A DNA stretch of 53,210 bases from Porphyromonadaceae bacterium UBA7332 (GCA_002471225.1 DKPO01000028.1:4157-57366); one strand, 5' to 3'. Positions 9,566 to 19,199 are shown, counted from the first letter of the stretch. Notes: generated by a model not told the origin, from the letters alone. Numbers and translations are program-made.

Positions 9566-11511
9566 TATATACCCTCCTCGTACTTATTAATAATTTTCAT
9601 AATTCTAAGTATTTCAGCTACATTCATTGCAAATGAAATTGCGCCGCGTGCTTTAAATGGAGGATTACCATCAAATAATTCAGCAATTGTTCCGACACAA
9701 TGCGTACGCATTTCATCTTCAAAGCCGATTAATGCTCTTTCTGCAAAAGATATTCCACTTTGTTTATAAATCTTCAGGTATGCTTCAAGATAGAAACCTG
9801 TCAGCCAAGGCCATGCTGTCCCCTGATGGTAAGCATAATCCCTTTGAACCTGTGGTCCCTGATAAAATGGATTATAACCAGAGCTTTTAGGACTAAGTGA
9901 ACGAATTCCTTTAGGAGTTAGAAGCTCTTTCGTAATGTAGTCCAAACATGTTTTTTTCTCTTCTTTTGAAAGAGGAGAATAATCAAAAGCCAAAGCAAAT
10001 AACATATTAGGACGGACGCTTAAATCTTTGTATTCGCCATCAATATAGTCAAATAAATAACCATATGGATTTTTAAACTGATAAACAAATGAAATACCCG
10101 TTTTTTCGGCTATTCGAATGAAAGTATCATGACTCGTATCATCATCTAAAGCTGATGCCAAATCCGAAGCAAAACGCAGTGCATTATACCATAAAGCATT
10201 AAACTCAACCAAATATCCTGTACGAGGGACAATAGGATGTCCTCCTGAAGTCGAATTCATCCATGAAATTGCTTTTGTTTTACCATCTGAAAGCAACAAC
10301 CCATTAGTTTCTAATTTTAGATTATTATGTTTGTTATCTCTGATAAAATCGATAACTTCCAGTACAAATGAAGCATATTTCTCAAGTACAATTTCTTTAT
10401 CTTCTTTATATAACTGCTGGATAGCCCAAATAGCCCATAAAAGAACATCGGGTTGATAAATTTCTTTAATTACAGGATCCTCGACACCCGTTTCCATAAA
10501 TCTCTTTAATGCAGGTATTGAGGAGTCCAGAATTTCATAGAATGCATCTTTCTGATCAATACCCAAAGTACAACCCGGTAGAGAAATGAATAAGTCTCTG
10601 GCACGAACTTTAAACCATGGATAACCGGCTAACAGATATAACGAATTATCTTCTTTACGATTATAAAATTGCTGTGCTGAGTTTTTCAAACAGTTATAAA
10701 AACTATCACGGGGCGTTCTTTTTTTCTCTTCCTCAACGAATATATTTTTATAGGTCTTAGTCGGAACTTCATTAAGTCCCGCAGAAAAGTAAACCGATTC
10801 TCCCTTTTTTATAGGAAACTCAAAATAACCAGGAACATACAAATCTTCATTGGAATAATAACCTCTTTCTTGTTCCTTTATATACTCAATACCTTTATAC
10901 CAGTCAGGTTGATATATAAATTCATTTTTTTTACTTAACTGCATGTACAAAAGAGGGTATCCTTTATATAAGGATGTGCATACTCCATTTTCGACCTTCA
11001 AATATTCTTTATTTATCTGATCATTTTCATGAGTTAACATACGTACGCTACGGAATGCCAGAAAAGGTTTTAACCGAAGTGTTGTTGGAGAATGTGCTTC
11101 CAGTAAAGTATATTTAATTAAAATACGATTTTCATGCGAAATAAAAATCTTTTCTTTTGAGAGAATAACTCCCCCAACTCTGTAAATTGTTTTAGGTATT
11201 ACATCACAACTAAACTCTCTAATGTATTTATGTCCATTAGGAGAATAATGATCGCCATCATATTTATGTAATCCTAAATTAAATTCCGCGCCATGCTGAA
11301 TAACAGTCTCATCTAAAGACGAAAGAAGAACATGATTTTCTTCGTCGATAGTTGGCACAGGAATTACTAATAGACCATGGTACTTACGTGTGTTACAATC
11401 TACAATTGTCGTGCAATGATAAGCGCCTGATTTATTCGTACGCAATAACTCCCGATGAAGTGATTGCTCCAGATTAATTAATAAGGTTTTGTCAAATTTC
11501 AAATAATTCAT
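9565..11511 (-). CDS. Glycogen debranching enzyme (amylo-alpha-1,6-glucosidase)
   Basis: A 648-residue protein of the bacterial GDE type. The N-terminal domain begins with TNKSGAYHCTTIVDCNTRKYHGLLV, the usual opening of this family. The C-terminal (alpha/alpha)6 domain has RARDLFISLPG, PRTGYLVEFNALWYNALRF and YHQGTAWPWLTGFYLEAY. It hydrolyses alpha-1,6 branch points in glycogen. Many relatives read WMDA before the VE.NALWYN stretch; here it is WMNS, a possible subgroup difference of unknown effect. It lies 43 bases downstream of the marC-type gene and is coupled to the glycosyltransferase that follows. Confidence 0.9.
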   Translation of the reverse strand: MNYLKFDKTLLINLEQSLHRELLRTNKSGAYHCTTIVDCNTRKYHGLLVIPVPTIDEENHVLLSSLDETVIQHGAEFNLGLHKYDGDHYSPNGHKYIREFSCDVIPKTIYRVGGVILSKEKIFISHENRILIKYTLLEAHSPTTLRLKPFLAFRSVRMLTHENDQINKEYLKVENGVCTSLYKGYPLLYMQLSKKNEFIYQPDWYKGIEYIKEQERGYYSNEDLYVPGYFEFPIKKGESVYFSAGLNEVPTKTYKNIFVEEEKKRTPRDSFYNCLKNSAQQFYNRKEDNSLYLLAGYPWFKVRARDLFISLPGCTLGIDQKDAFYEILDSSIPALKRFMETGVEDPVIKEIYQPDVLLWAIWAIQQLYKEDKEIVLEKYASFVLEVIDFIRDNKHNNLKLETNGLLLSDGKTKAISWMNSTSGGHPIVPRTGYLVEFNALWYNALRFASDLASALDDDTSHDTFIRIAEKTGISFVYQFKNPYGYLFDYIDGEYKDLSVRPNMLFALAFDYSPLSKEEKKTCLDYITKELLTPKGIRSLSPKSSGYNPFYQGPQVQRDYAYHQGTAWPWLTGFYLEAYLKIYKQSGISFAERALIGFEDEMRTHCVGTIAELFDGNPPFKARGAISFAMNVAEILRIMKIINKYEEGI

Positions 11512-11554
11512 GCGTGCTCAAATTATAATAATTCAGGTAGTATTAAAGGATTCT

Positions 11555-12169
11555 CTATTCTATACTATTTAGTAAATACCAAATATTCGACACAAAAAGT
11601 TTCACAGATATTGCCAGCAAAACAATTCCAAAGAATTTACGTAAAACATAAACTCCCCCTTTTCCTAGAATATACTCTATAATATTCACTTTTTTCAATA
11701 CAATATAAACGATTATTATATTCAATAATAACGCGATTATTATATTTATCATGTGATAGGTTGATCTCATTGAAATCAAGGCTGTAAATGTCCCTGCTCC
11801 AGCTATAAGAGGAAACACCAAAGGAACAATTGTTGATTGACCATCAGGTGAGTCATTTTTAATAATTTCAAAACCAAATATCATTTCTGCTGCCATAACA
11901 AATAAAATTAATGCACCTGCTGCTGCAAAAGAACGTATGTCAACACCAAAAAGATTCAGTAATGATTCACCGACAAACAGAAAAAGAAGCAAAACAATCA
12001 AAGATATGATTGCTGCTTTCTCCGGATGATAACCCTTTCCCTTATTCTTAAGTCCTATTATAATAGGAAGACTTCCTGTTATATCAATCAAAGCAAATAA
12101 AGCCAGAAAGATTGTAACAATGTCTCCAAAATTTAGATTTGAAAAAAATTCTAACATTTGATTAATCAT
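11555..12169 (-). CDS. MarC family integral membrane protein
   Basis: A 204-residue inner-membrane protein with six hydrophobic segments. Typical features are FALIDITGSLPIIIGL (26-41), the Asp-Pro-like centre replaced by DITGSLP, and VPLVFPLIAGAGTFTALI (115-132). The family has no agreed function; the old link to multiple antibiotic resistance was not upheld. The gene overlaps the CYTH gene by four bases (ATGA) and precedes the debranching enzyme, so it is co-transcribed with the glycogen genes. Confidence 0.85.
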   Translation of the reverse strand: MINQMLEFFSNLNFGDIVTIFLALFALIDITGSLPIIIGLKNKGKGYHPEKAAIISLIVLLLFLFVGESLLNLFGVDIRSFAAAGALILFVMAAEMIFGFEIIKNDSPDGQSTIVPLVFPLIAGAGTFTALISMRSTYHMINIIIALLLNIIIVYIVLKKVNIIEYILGKGGVYVLRKFFGIVLLAISVKLFVSNIWYLLNSIE

Positions 12170-12651
12170 TTACTTTTCCACAATTTATAAGGTCTCTTTG
12201 CTAACATGCTATTATAGTATCGGATATCTCCGGTTACTTCTTCACCAAACCAGGAAGGCACCTCAAATTTATCATAAATACTTTGAAGCTCAACCTCCAC
12301 TAACACAAGCCCCTCATTTTCGCCTTTAAACTCATCAACCTCTGCAACATGATCTTTATCAAGAGGTATTTCATATCTTATTTTATCTATTATAGATCCC
12401 GGCTCACATAAGTTGAGAAGAGACATTCCTTCCTCTAAAGGAATCTCCTTTTCCCATTCAAAACGGCTCATACCACCATCTGTTCCCAGCCCCTTTATAG
12501 TTAAAAAACTTTTATCATCTCTTATCCGTATGCGTACAGTCCTTTCAGGAAGAGATGATATATAACCTTGTATGATGTGGGTATGTCGAATGCTAAAATC
12601 CATATACTCACCTACCACTAAGAATTTTCTTTCAATTTCTTTTTTCATCAC
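12166..12651 (-). CDS. CYTH domain protein (triphosphatase/adenylate cyclase fold)
   Basis: A 161-residue single-domain protein. The N-terminal EIERKF is the E-x-E-x-K signature of the triphosphate tunnel fold. Further charged strands follow the family pattern (RTVRIRIRDDKSFLTIKG, EVDEFKGENEGLVLVEVEL). Family members bind triphosphates with divalent metals; many bacterial ones are inorganic triphosphatases and some are class IV adenylate cyclases. The short NefF-like single-domain form favours a phosphatase. It is first in the operon with the MarC protein and glycogen enzymes. Confidence 0.85.
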   Translation of the reverse strand: MMKKEIERKFLVVGEYMDFSIRHTHIIQGYISSLPERTVRIRIRDDKSFLTIKGLGTDGGMSRFEWEKEIPLEEGMSLLNLCEPGSIIDKIRYEIPLDKDHVAEVDEFKGENEGLVLVEVELQSIYDKFEVPSWFGEEVTGDIRYYNSMLAKRPYKLWKSK

Positions 12652-12670
12652 ACATCTTTTTAATGTTTTA

Positions 12671-12700
12671 CAAATATAAATATTTTATCAGCAATACAAA
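12671..12700 (-). promoter_or_regulatory. Putative promoter of the CYTH-marC-glycogen operon
   Basis: Read on the minus strand, TTTG (12697-12700) and TATATTTG (12671-12678) are 18 bases apart, an exact match to the Bacteroidetes pattern. Transcription would start roughly 15 bases before the CYTH start codon. Confidence 0.6.
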
Positions 12701-12764
12701 CAATTCATAGAAATAAATATAATTTTCATCAAGAATACAAGAAGATTCATAATAAAACCTATAA

Positions 12765-13196
12765 TTATACATTCAAATCCATTATATAAACATTCGTCTC
12801 TCTTTGTGAGAAACCTATTTTTCTATATAAATTATTTGCAGCTACACGTGTTGGTCGAGATGTAAGCATTAGTTTTTCTACACCTTTATTACGTGCAAAA
12901 ACAATTGCCTCTTCCAATAGTTTTACCGAATATCCTTTTCCTCTGAATTTCTCGTCAACTATAACGTCCTCTATCCAGCCTTTTATACCACTCAATGTCT
13001 GATAATATGTAAGAGTTGTCATTCCAATAAAACAATTGTCAATTTTCAAAAAAAGAAGAACCGAAGTATCCGCATCTATTATTTCTTGAAATTTTTGATA
13101 TGTCAATTCATTATTATTGGTTAGTTGTATCATCAGATTTGAAGCAACAGCATATAATTCCTCAGTAGCTTCTTGAACTTCAAGTACTTTAAGCAT
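12765..13196 (-). CDS. GNAT family N-acetyltransferase
   Basis: A 143-residue acetyltransferase. The acetyl-CoA binding loop is VDEKFRGKGYSVKLLEEAIVFARNKG (R/Q-x-x-G-x-G/A type: RGKGYS), preceded by IKGWIEDVIVD and followed by YRKIGF near the C-terminus, where GNAT proteins have their last strand. The substrate is unknown. It lies just downstream of the gcv terminator and is transcribed separately. Confidence 0.85.
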   Translation of the reverse strand: MLKVLEVQEATEELYAVASNLMIQLTNNNELTYQKFQEIIDADTSVLLFLKIDNCFIGMTTLTYYQTLSGIKGWIEDVIVDEKFRGKGYSVKLLEEAIVFARNKGVEKLMLTSRPTRVAANNLYRKIGFSQRETNVYIMDLNV

Positions 13197-13233
13197 GTAT
13201 TAAATATTTTATTCAGATAGTTTGATACAAATA

Positions 13234-13279
13234 TAAAAAAAGATCCCGCTCTTTCATCATTTTTTAGAAAGAGCGGGAC
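13234..13279 (-). terminator. Terminator of the glycine cleavage operon
   Basis: A perfect 11-bp GC-rich stem (TCCCGCTCTTT at 13244-13254, AAAGAGCGGGA at 13268-13278) follows the gcvPB stop by 27 bases. On the minus strand a run of seven T follows at once. Confidence 0.9.
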
Positions 13280-13305
13280 AACCATTTTATAAACCAGTCA
13301 AAATA

Positions 13306-14724
13306 CTAATGAAAACGATATCTCAAAATCAGATTTCTCGCAGCCATTACTTCATCAGCACGCCCAATCGGAGTAGATTTAGGAGCATCGTGCAATGCCT
13401 GAGGATCCGCGTACGCTTCACCAATAATTTCTTTCATTTTTTCAGCTACCTCATTTAATGTATCCAAACTTTCTGTTTCTGTTGGTTCAAACATCATAGC
13501 TTCTTTTACTATCAGCGGGAAATAGATTGTTGGCGGATGGACCCCTTTATCCATCATACCTTTCGCTATATCTATAGCTCTAACTCCAATTTCCTTATTA
13601 ATTGACTCAGCGCTCACTATAAATTCGTGCATACAAATTGTATCTGCTGTTTCTCCATACAATGGCGCTAATTTTTTATAAAGATAATTTGCATTAAGAA
13701 CGGCCATCTCACTGGCATTTCTCAAGCCTTTACCGCCCAAAGTGATCATATAGACCAATGCTCGGAGTGAAACCAGGAAGTTACCATGAAAAGAACGGAC
13801 CTTACCAACCGAATCAAATTGTTCTTCAGTTCCACATCGATATGGCAGCTCTGTTTTTGGAAGGAACGGTACTAATATTTTCTTACATCCGATAGGACCA
13901 CTCCCTGGACCTCCTCCACCATGTGGCGTAGAGAACGTTTTATGAAGGTTCAAATGGACAATATCAAATCCCATATCACCCGGACGAACAATACCCATTA
14001 CTGCATTTAAGTTAGCACCATCATAATATACCAATCCGCCATGCTCATGAATAATGTTTGTAATTTCTTTTATTCCTTTTTCAAATTTACCCAGAGTATT
14101 CGGGTTTGTAAGCATTAAGGCTGCTGTATCTTTCCCTACTACTTTCTTTAAGGCCTCAATATCAACAAACCCCTCGGGTGTTGAAGGTATCGAAACCACT
14201 TCAAAACCAGCCATAACTGCACTTGCAGGATTGGTTCCATGGGCCGAGTCCGGAATAATAACTTTAGTTCGTGCAAAATCACTATGATGATGATGATAAG
14301 CACGTATAGCTAAAAGGGCTGTAAATTCACCATGTGCTCCTGCTGCAGGTTGAAATGACATCGCATCCATCCCCGTTACTTCACATAGTCCTCTATTCAA
14401 TAACTCATATACTTCAACCGCTCCTTTTACAGTGCTAAGATCCTGTAGCGGATGTATCTCTGCAAAGCCAGGTAATGAAGCCACAACATCATTGATCTTA
14501 GGATTATATTTCATTGTACATGAACCCAAAGGATAGAAGCCTGATTCTATACAATGTACCCTTTTACTTAATGCCTGATAATACCTATGAAGATCAATCT
14601 CTGCTACGTCTGGTAAACGCACATGCGAAGTTCTTTTCTCACATAATGTATAATCCTTTATACCATCAGTTGGAAGTTGGAAACTATTTCTTCCTTCCTT
14701 TGACAATTCATATAATAGTTTCAT
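13306..14724 (-). CDS. gcvPB: Glycine dehydrogenase (decarboxylating) subunit 2
   Basis: The C-terminal half of a split P-protein (472 residues). The PLP lysine is Lys262 in HLNLHKTFSTPHGGGGPGSGP, and the glycine-rich turn that follows is typical. SGFYPLGSCTMKYNP (61-75) and SAHGTNPASA (160-169) are also family stretches. With GcvPA it decarboxylates glycine and passes the aminomethyl group to lipoyl-GcvH. It starts eight bases after the gcvPA stop and ends the operon. Single-chain P-proteins of about 950 residues are common in Bacteroidetes, so the split form is of note. Confidence 0.95.
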   Translation of the reverse strand: MKLLYELSKEGRNSFQLPTDGIKDYTLCEKRTSHVRLPDVAEIDLHRYYQALSKRVHCIESGFYPLGSCTMKYNPKINDVVASLPGFAEIHPLQDLSTVKGAVEVYELLNRGLCEVTGMDAMSFQPAAGAHGEFTALLAIRAYHHHHSDFARTKVIIPDSAHGTNPASAVMAGFEVVSIPSTPEGFVDIEALKKVVGKDTAALMLTNPNTLGKFEKGIKEITNIIHEHGGLVYYDGANLNAVMGIVRPGDMGFDIVHLNLHKTFSTPHGGGGPGSGPIGCKKILVPFLPKTELPYRCGTEEQFDSVGKVRSFHGNFLVSLRALVYMITLGGKGLRNASEMAVLNANYLYKKLAPLYGETADTICMHEFIVSAESINKEIGVRAIDIAKGMMDKGVHPPTIYFPLIVKEAMMFEPTETESLDTLNEVAEKMKEIIGEAYADPQALHDAPKSTPIGRADEVMAARNLILRYRFH

Positions 14725-14732
14725 AGGTATTT

Positions 14733-16058
14733 TTATTTAAGCGCGTCTTTTATACATTTCACCAGATAATCAATATCGGCTTTACTATTCATCTCTGTCG
14801 CACACCATAAGATTTCATTTTCACCTACCGGATATCCGGCTAATATTTGATGTTCATCACATATTTCTAAAATCCTTGAGGCTGACACATCTGACACCGT
14901 CACGAATTCGTGGAAAAACTCTCCATGAAATCTCATTCTTATACCTTTGATCGTACATAACTGATCTGCCAAATAATGAGCCCGATTGAGACATTGTTGA
15001 GCGACCTGTTCCAATCCGCGAGTTCCTACTGTTGACAGATAAACAGCAGCTCGCATAGCGCATAAGGCTTCGTTTGAACATATACTTGATGTTGATTTTT
15101 CACGTTTAATATGCTGTTCGCGTGCCTGAAGAGTCAACACAAATGCTCTTTTTCCATGTGTATCAACTGTTTCACCCACGATACGTCCCGGTAACTTACG
15201 CATTAAAGCACTTGTACAGGTCATTATACCTAAATATGGTCCTCCGAAAGACAATGGTAAACCTAAAGGTTGACCTTCTCCTACAGCTATATCTGCTTTA
15301 CATTCCGATGCCGATGGTAATAACGCAGCTGCTATCGGGTTAAAACCTAGTATAAATTTAATTTTTCTATCCTGACAAACAGCTCCGAAATCTTTAGCAT
15401 TCTCAATTAACCCATAAAAATTCAACTGCTCCATATAGAAGCAAGCTGTGTTTTCATTTAACGCATAAGAAAGATATTCTAAATCTGTTTTACCATCTAT
15501 TACAGGAACCATTCTTACTTCTATATCCAATGGATGAAGATAAGTACGAATAACTTGTAATACTTGCGGATTGATCGCACTTGAAACATAGATATGATCT
15601 TTCTTTTTATCCAATGTCATTTTACAAGCTTCAGCAGCTGCTGTTGCTCCGTCATAGACACAAGCATTTGAAACATCAAGACCGGTCAATTCACACATCA
15701 TTGTCTGAAAATCAAAAATAGATTGTAGTACACCCTGACTGATTTCAGCTTGGTACGGTGTGTAAGTTGTCAGAAACTCTGCACGGGAAGTTATATTATT
15801 TACCGATGACGGTATATAATGATTATATGCACCTGCTCCTCTGAATATAGAGCAATAAACTTTATTCTTTGAAGCGATATCCTTAAATAGGCGTAATGTT
15901 TCCATTTCGCTTAAACCATCAGGAATATTAAGTTTTAAATCGCCTTTTACTTTTAATTCATCCGGAATATCCTGAAACAGTTCAGATACTGTATTCAAGC
16001 CTATTTCTCTGAGCATGACATCTATATCCTGCCCGGTATGTGGAGTGTATTTTGACAT
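14733..16058 (-). CDS. gcvPA: Glycine dehydrogenase (decarboxylating) subunit 1
   Basis: The N-terminal half of the split P-protein (441 residues). It opens with YTPHTGQDIDVMLREIG and has the family blocks FRGAGAYNHYIPSSV, FLTTYTPYQAEISQG, and ALREQHIKREKSTSNIC in variant form (ALTLQAREQHIKREKSTSSI). It has the PLP-enzyme fold but no Schiff-base lysine; it forms the complex with GcvPB. It is separated from gcvH by 65 bases containing a hairpin, the only larger gap in the operon. Confidence 0.95.
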   Translation of the reverse strand: MSKYTPHTGQDIDVMLREIGLNTVSELFQDIPDELKVKGDLKLNIPDGLSEMETLRLFKDIASKNKVYCSIFRGAGAYNHYIPSSVNNITSRAEFLTTYTPYQAEISQGVLQSIFDFQTMMCELTGLDVSNACVYDGATAAAEACKMTLDKKKDHIYVSSAINPQVLQVIRTYLHPLDIEVRMVPVIDGKTDLEYLSYALNENTACFYMEQLNFYGLIENAKDFGAVCQDRKIKFILGFNPIAAALLPSASECKADIAVGEGQPLGLPLSFGGPYLGIMTCTSALMRKLPGRIVGETVDTHGKRAFVLTLQAREQHIKREKSTSSICSNEALCAMRAAVYLSTVGTRGLEQVAQQCLNRAHYLADQLCTIKGIRMRFHGEFFHEFVTVSDVSASRILEICDEHQILAGYPVGENEILWCATEMNSKADIDYLVKCIKDALK

Positions 16059-16073
16059 AGAAATAAGGTTTTA

Positions 16074-16102
16074 AAAGATGAGGTTTCTTACACCTCATCT
16101 TT
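16074..16102 (-). promoter_or_regulatory. Hairpin between gcvH and gcvPA
   Basis: A perfect 11-bp stem (AAAGATGAGGT / ACCTCATCTTT, seven-base loop) sits 22 bases after the gcvH stop. On the minus strand TTTTAAAA follows, a weak U-tract. It could cause partial termination or protect the lpdA-gcvT-gcvH mRNA 3' end. Confidence 0.6.
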
Positions 16103-16123
16103 AAAGTATAACACTAACTATTT

Positions 16124-16498
16124 TTATTGCTCTGCACAATAAGCTTCATACTGACCAGCATCCATTAAATCATCTGAAAGTGATCCTACTTCAACCTCTA
16201 TAATCCAAGCTCCGTAAGGATCTTCATTCAATAAGGCCGGTGTATCATTCAATACTTCGTTTACAGCCACTACTGTTCCTGTAACAGGAGAATAAATGTC
16301 AGATGCAGCCTTCACACTTTCAACATCAGCAAAAGGTTCTCCAGCAACAACCGTATCTCCTTCTTCTGGTATAGAGATATATACGACATCTCCTAATGCA
16401 TGTTGTGCAAAATCTGAAATTCCTATCTTAGCTTTTGAGCCTTCAATCAATACCCACTCATGAGATTTCGCATACTGTAAATTTGCTTTAACTTCCAT
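16124..16498 (-). CDS. gcvH: Glycine cleavage system H protein
   Basis: The lipoyl carrier of the glycine cleavage system (124 residues, normal length). The lipoylated lysine is Lys63 in DVESVKAASDIYSPVTG. The N-terminal stretch YAKSHEWVLIEGSKAKIGISDFAQHALGDVVY is typical. It shuttles the aminomethyl group from P-protein to T-protein and is reoxidised by dihydrolipoyl dehydrogenase. It follows gcvT by eight bases. Confidence 0.97.
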   Translation of the reverse strand: MEVKANLQYAKSHEWVLIEGSKAKIGISDFAQHALGDVVYISIPEEGDTVVAGEPFADVESVKAASDIYSPVTGTVVAVNEVLNDTPALLNEDPYGAWIIEVEVGSLSDDLMDAGQYEAYCAEQ

Positions 16499-16506
16499 AG
16501 TCTTAG

Positions 16507-17592
16507 TTATTTGTTGTTATTCTTTTGTATAAATGGTAATTTAATAAAATCCGCTTTCAATCTTTTGTTTCTCACTTCTATTTCTACAGGCGAATCTAAT
16601 CCTTTTTCTACACGGACCATTGCCATAGCAACATTATTTGTAGGAGAGAAAGTACCGGTAGTGACATATCCGACTTCACGTCCTTCTTTAAAGACCAAAG
16701 CATGCTCGCGAGCAATCCCTTTATCTGTTAGAATTACTCCGCGACGTATATATTTAGCCGGATGTGACTCTAATGCGTCTTTCCCTATAAACTGAGGCTT
16801 AGACATTTTAATACAAAAGCCCAATCCTACTTCATTTGCAGGAATAGTATCACTTAATTCATGTCCGTACAATGGCATTCCCGCTTCAAAACGCAAGGTA
16901 TCACGACAGCCTAAACCACATGGTATAACACCATCTTTTTCACCTGCTTTTAATAATGCCTCAAAAATCGGCTCTATTTTAGACGGATCACAATATATTT
17001 CAAATCCGTCTTCTCCGGTATACCCGGTTCTTGATAAAATACAATCAACACCTAAAATTTTCGTTTCAACGAATGTATAATTTTTCGACGGTTGTTGTTC
17101 TACCGGCAATAATTTACTTAGCACTTCTTCAGACTTAGGTCCTTGTAATGCGATCTGCCCAACTTCTTCTGAAATATCTCTCAGAGTTGTATTTGTCAGT
17201 AAATGTTCTTCTACCCATTTATAATCCTTCGCTATATTAGCAGCATTGACAACTAACAGGAAACGCGTATCAGTAAATTTATAAACTAATAAATCATCAA
17301 CAACGCCACCTTTTTCATTACACATTAATGAGTAGATCACACCACCTGGTGTCATCAGAGCAACATCATTTGTTATCAGGTTATTAATTGTTTCAATTGC
17401 ACCCGATCCCTCTACCATAAATTCTCCCATATGGGAAACATCAAAGAGACCTGCTGCATTTCTGACTGCATTATGTTCTGTTATAATCCCTGTTTCATAT
17501 TGAATTGGCAATTCATATCCTGCAAATTCAACAATTTTGCCTCCATGTTTTACATGAGCATTATACAAACTTGTTCTTTTTGGCGTATTCAT
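16507..17592 (-). CDS. gcvT: Aminomethyltransferase (glycine cleavage T protein)
   Basis: A 361-residue T-protein. It has the opening KRTSLYNAHVKHGGKIVEFAGYELPIQY, the block AAGLFDVSHMGEF that carries the catalytic Asp region, ISRTGYTGEDGFEIY in the form LSRTGYTGEDGFEIYCD, and CGLGCRDTLRFEAGMPLYGHEL. It releases ammonia from the aminomethyl-H protein and makes 5,10-methylene-tetrahydrofolate. It lies 24 bases after lpdA. Confidence 0.96.
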   Translation of the reverse strand: MNTPKRTSLYNAHVKHGGKIVEFAGYELPIQYETGIITEHNAVRNAAGLFDVSHMGEFMVEGSGAIETINNLITNDVALMTPGGVIYSLMCNEKGGVVDDLLVYKFTDTRFLLVVNAANIAKDYKWVEEHLLTNTTLRDISEEVGQIALQGPKSEEVLSKLLPVEQQPSKNYTFVETKILGVDCILSRTGYTGEDGFEIYCDPSKIEPIFEALLKAGEKDGVIPCGLGCRDTLRFEAGMPLYGHELSDTIPANEVGLGFCIKMSKPQFIGKDALESHPAKYIRRGVILTDKGIAREHALVFKEGREVGYVTTGTFSPTNNVAMAMVRVEKGLDSPVEIEVRNKRLKADFIKLPFIQKNNNK

Positions 17593-17616
17593 TTGATTAT
17601 TTTGATTTAAAGTCTT

Positions 17617-18987
17617 TTATTTTCTTTTCGGCATGGTATGGATAGCCTTGCCCATACTTTCTTCTACACATTCTAACAAGCTTTCTGCAACTGTCGGATG
17701 CGCATGAATGGTTTTACTTATATCATGTGCAGTCAGTTGGTTAGCAATAGCCACAGCATATTCATGAATAAGTTCTGTTGCGTTAGCTCCAAGCATTTGA
17801 GCTCCGATTAAAACACCTGTACGGGCATCGAAAATGGTCTTAATAAAACCTCTGTCCTGCCCCATAATCATTGACTTACCATTGCCGGCCATCATATATT
17901 TCGAGACAACTACATCATCCTTACAATCTCTTTCATTTAATCCCACATAAGCTGCTTCTGGAGTAGTATAAATACACCCCGGAACAATATGCAGATCTTG
18001 TGACACAGATACACCCGCCATATGCTCAACAGCTGCTATAGCTTGTGCTGAGGCAAAATGTGCCAGTTGAATCTTGTTCGTCACATCTCCTGCGGCATAA
18101 ATGGTTGGAATAGATGTCTGCATATACTTATTAATTACAACAGCACCCCGATACATATCTATACTGAGTAGATCCAAACCCAATCCTTCAGTATTAGGCT
18201 TACGCCCGACACATGAAATTACGAGATCATATACCTCTGTTTCAACTTTATCTTTGGATTTATATTCAAGTGTGAATTGTTCTTCGTGTTTTGATATGGC
18301 TAATACTTCTGTTTTTACTTTAAGCTTTGCACCTTCTTTTTTCATGTGCATAGTCAGGTGTCTTATTAAATCATCATCTAAAACTGACACTATCTGATCC
18401 TGAAACTCGAAAATGGTTACATCCTTACCTAAATTAAGATAATGAGAGGCAAACTCCACTCCGATAACGCCTCCTCCAATAATAGCTATACGCTCCCCAA
18501 TAGTAGGAACAGAGGTAACGTCATTACTATTTACTGTTAGCTCAATTCCTTTGATTGGAATGGTAGCTACGGAAGATCCGGTTGCTATCAAAAACTTATC
18601 TGCACCATACAGTTCGCCGTTTATCAATATTGAATGTATATCTGCAAACGTTGCCAGCCCTTCAATAATCTCAACTTTATTGGCTTTAAGCAAACCTTCA
18701 ATTCCTTTTTTCAGTTTACTTACTATTTGATCTTTATAAGTATAAGCTTTCTCTATATCATAAGATACAGTAGCTGAAACACCACAGTTTTCTCCGGTCG
18801 ATGCCTCCTTATATAATTCTGATGAATGTAATAATGCTTTAGTCGGAATACAACCCCAATTCAGGCATGTACCCCCTATGTTTTGTTTTTCAACTAATGC
18901 TACTTTCATTCCTAATTGGGCAGCTCTTATTGCTCCTACATATCCTGCAGGTCCACCCCCTATTACGATCAGGTCAAAAGTCCTCAT
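17617..18987 (-). CDS. lpdA: Dihydrolipoyl dehydrogenase
   Basis: A 456-residue flavoprotein of the disulfide oxidoreductase family. It shows the FAD-binding GGGPAGYVGAIRAAQLG, the redox pair in GGTCLNWGCIPTK (Cys41, Cys46), the NAD-binding GGGVIGVEFA, the second FAD stretch AAGDVT, and the C-terminal HAHPTVAESLLE with the catalytic His-Glu pair. As first gene of the gcv operon it is the L-protein that reoxidises GcvH with NAD+; it may also serve 2-oxoacid dehydrogenases. No glycine riboswitch was recognised upstream. Confidence 0.95.
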   Translation of the reverse strand: MRTFDLIVIGGGPAGYVGAIRAAQLGMKVALVEKQNIGGTCLNWGCIPTKALLHSSELYKEASTGENCGVSATVSYDIEKAYTYKDQIVSKLKKGIEGLLKANKVEIIEGLATFADIHSILINGELYGADKFLIATGSSVATIPIKGIELTVNSNDVTSVPTIGERIAIIGGGVIGVEFASHYLNLGKDVTIFEFQDQIVSVLDDDLIRHLTMHMKKEGAKLKVKTEVLAISKHEEQFTLEYKSKDKVETEVYDLVISCVGRKPNTEGLGLDLLSIDMYRGAVVINKYMQTSIPTIYAAGDVTNKIQLAHFASAQAIAAVEHMAGVSVSQDLHIVPGCIYTTPEAAYVGLNERDCKDDVVVSKYMMAGNGKSMIMGQDRGFIKTIFDARTGVLIGAQMLGANATELIHEYAVAIANQLTAHDISKTIHAHPTVAESLLECVEESMGKAIHTMPKRK

Positions 18988-19199
18988 GGCTTATTAATGG
19001 TTTTTCGTTCTTTAGATTTCTGTATTAAAATGAATAACTTCATTTTACACATGGGTTATTAGTCTCAAATATTCATAGATGAATTCTTCAATCCTCATCT
19101 CTGAATTCTGCCGCAATGTAATTCTTTTTTCGATAAACAATAACTTTTTCATATATTTTTTTCAACAGATCTTATCAATCAATACTATTAATATATCAT

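Noticed and set aside
14719..14730. Another copy of the 22-bp family (TTTCATAGGTAT)
   Set aside because: A single 12-base match overlapping the gcvPB start codon, with no unit 22 bases to either side; probably chance.
18988..19199. Glycine riboswitch before the gcv operon
   Set aside because: The leader would be only about 70 bases and shows no tandem aptamer-like structure.
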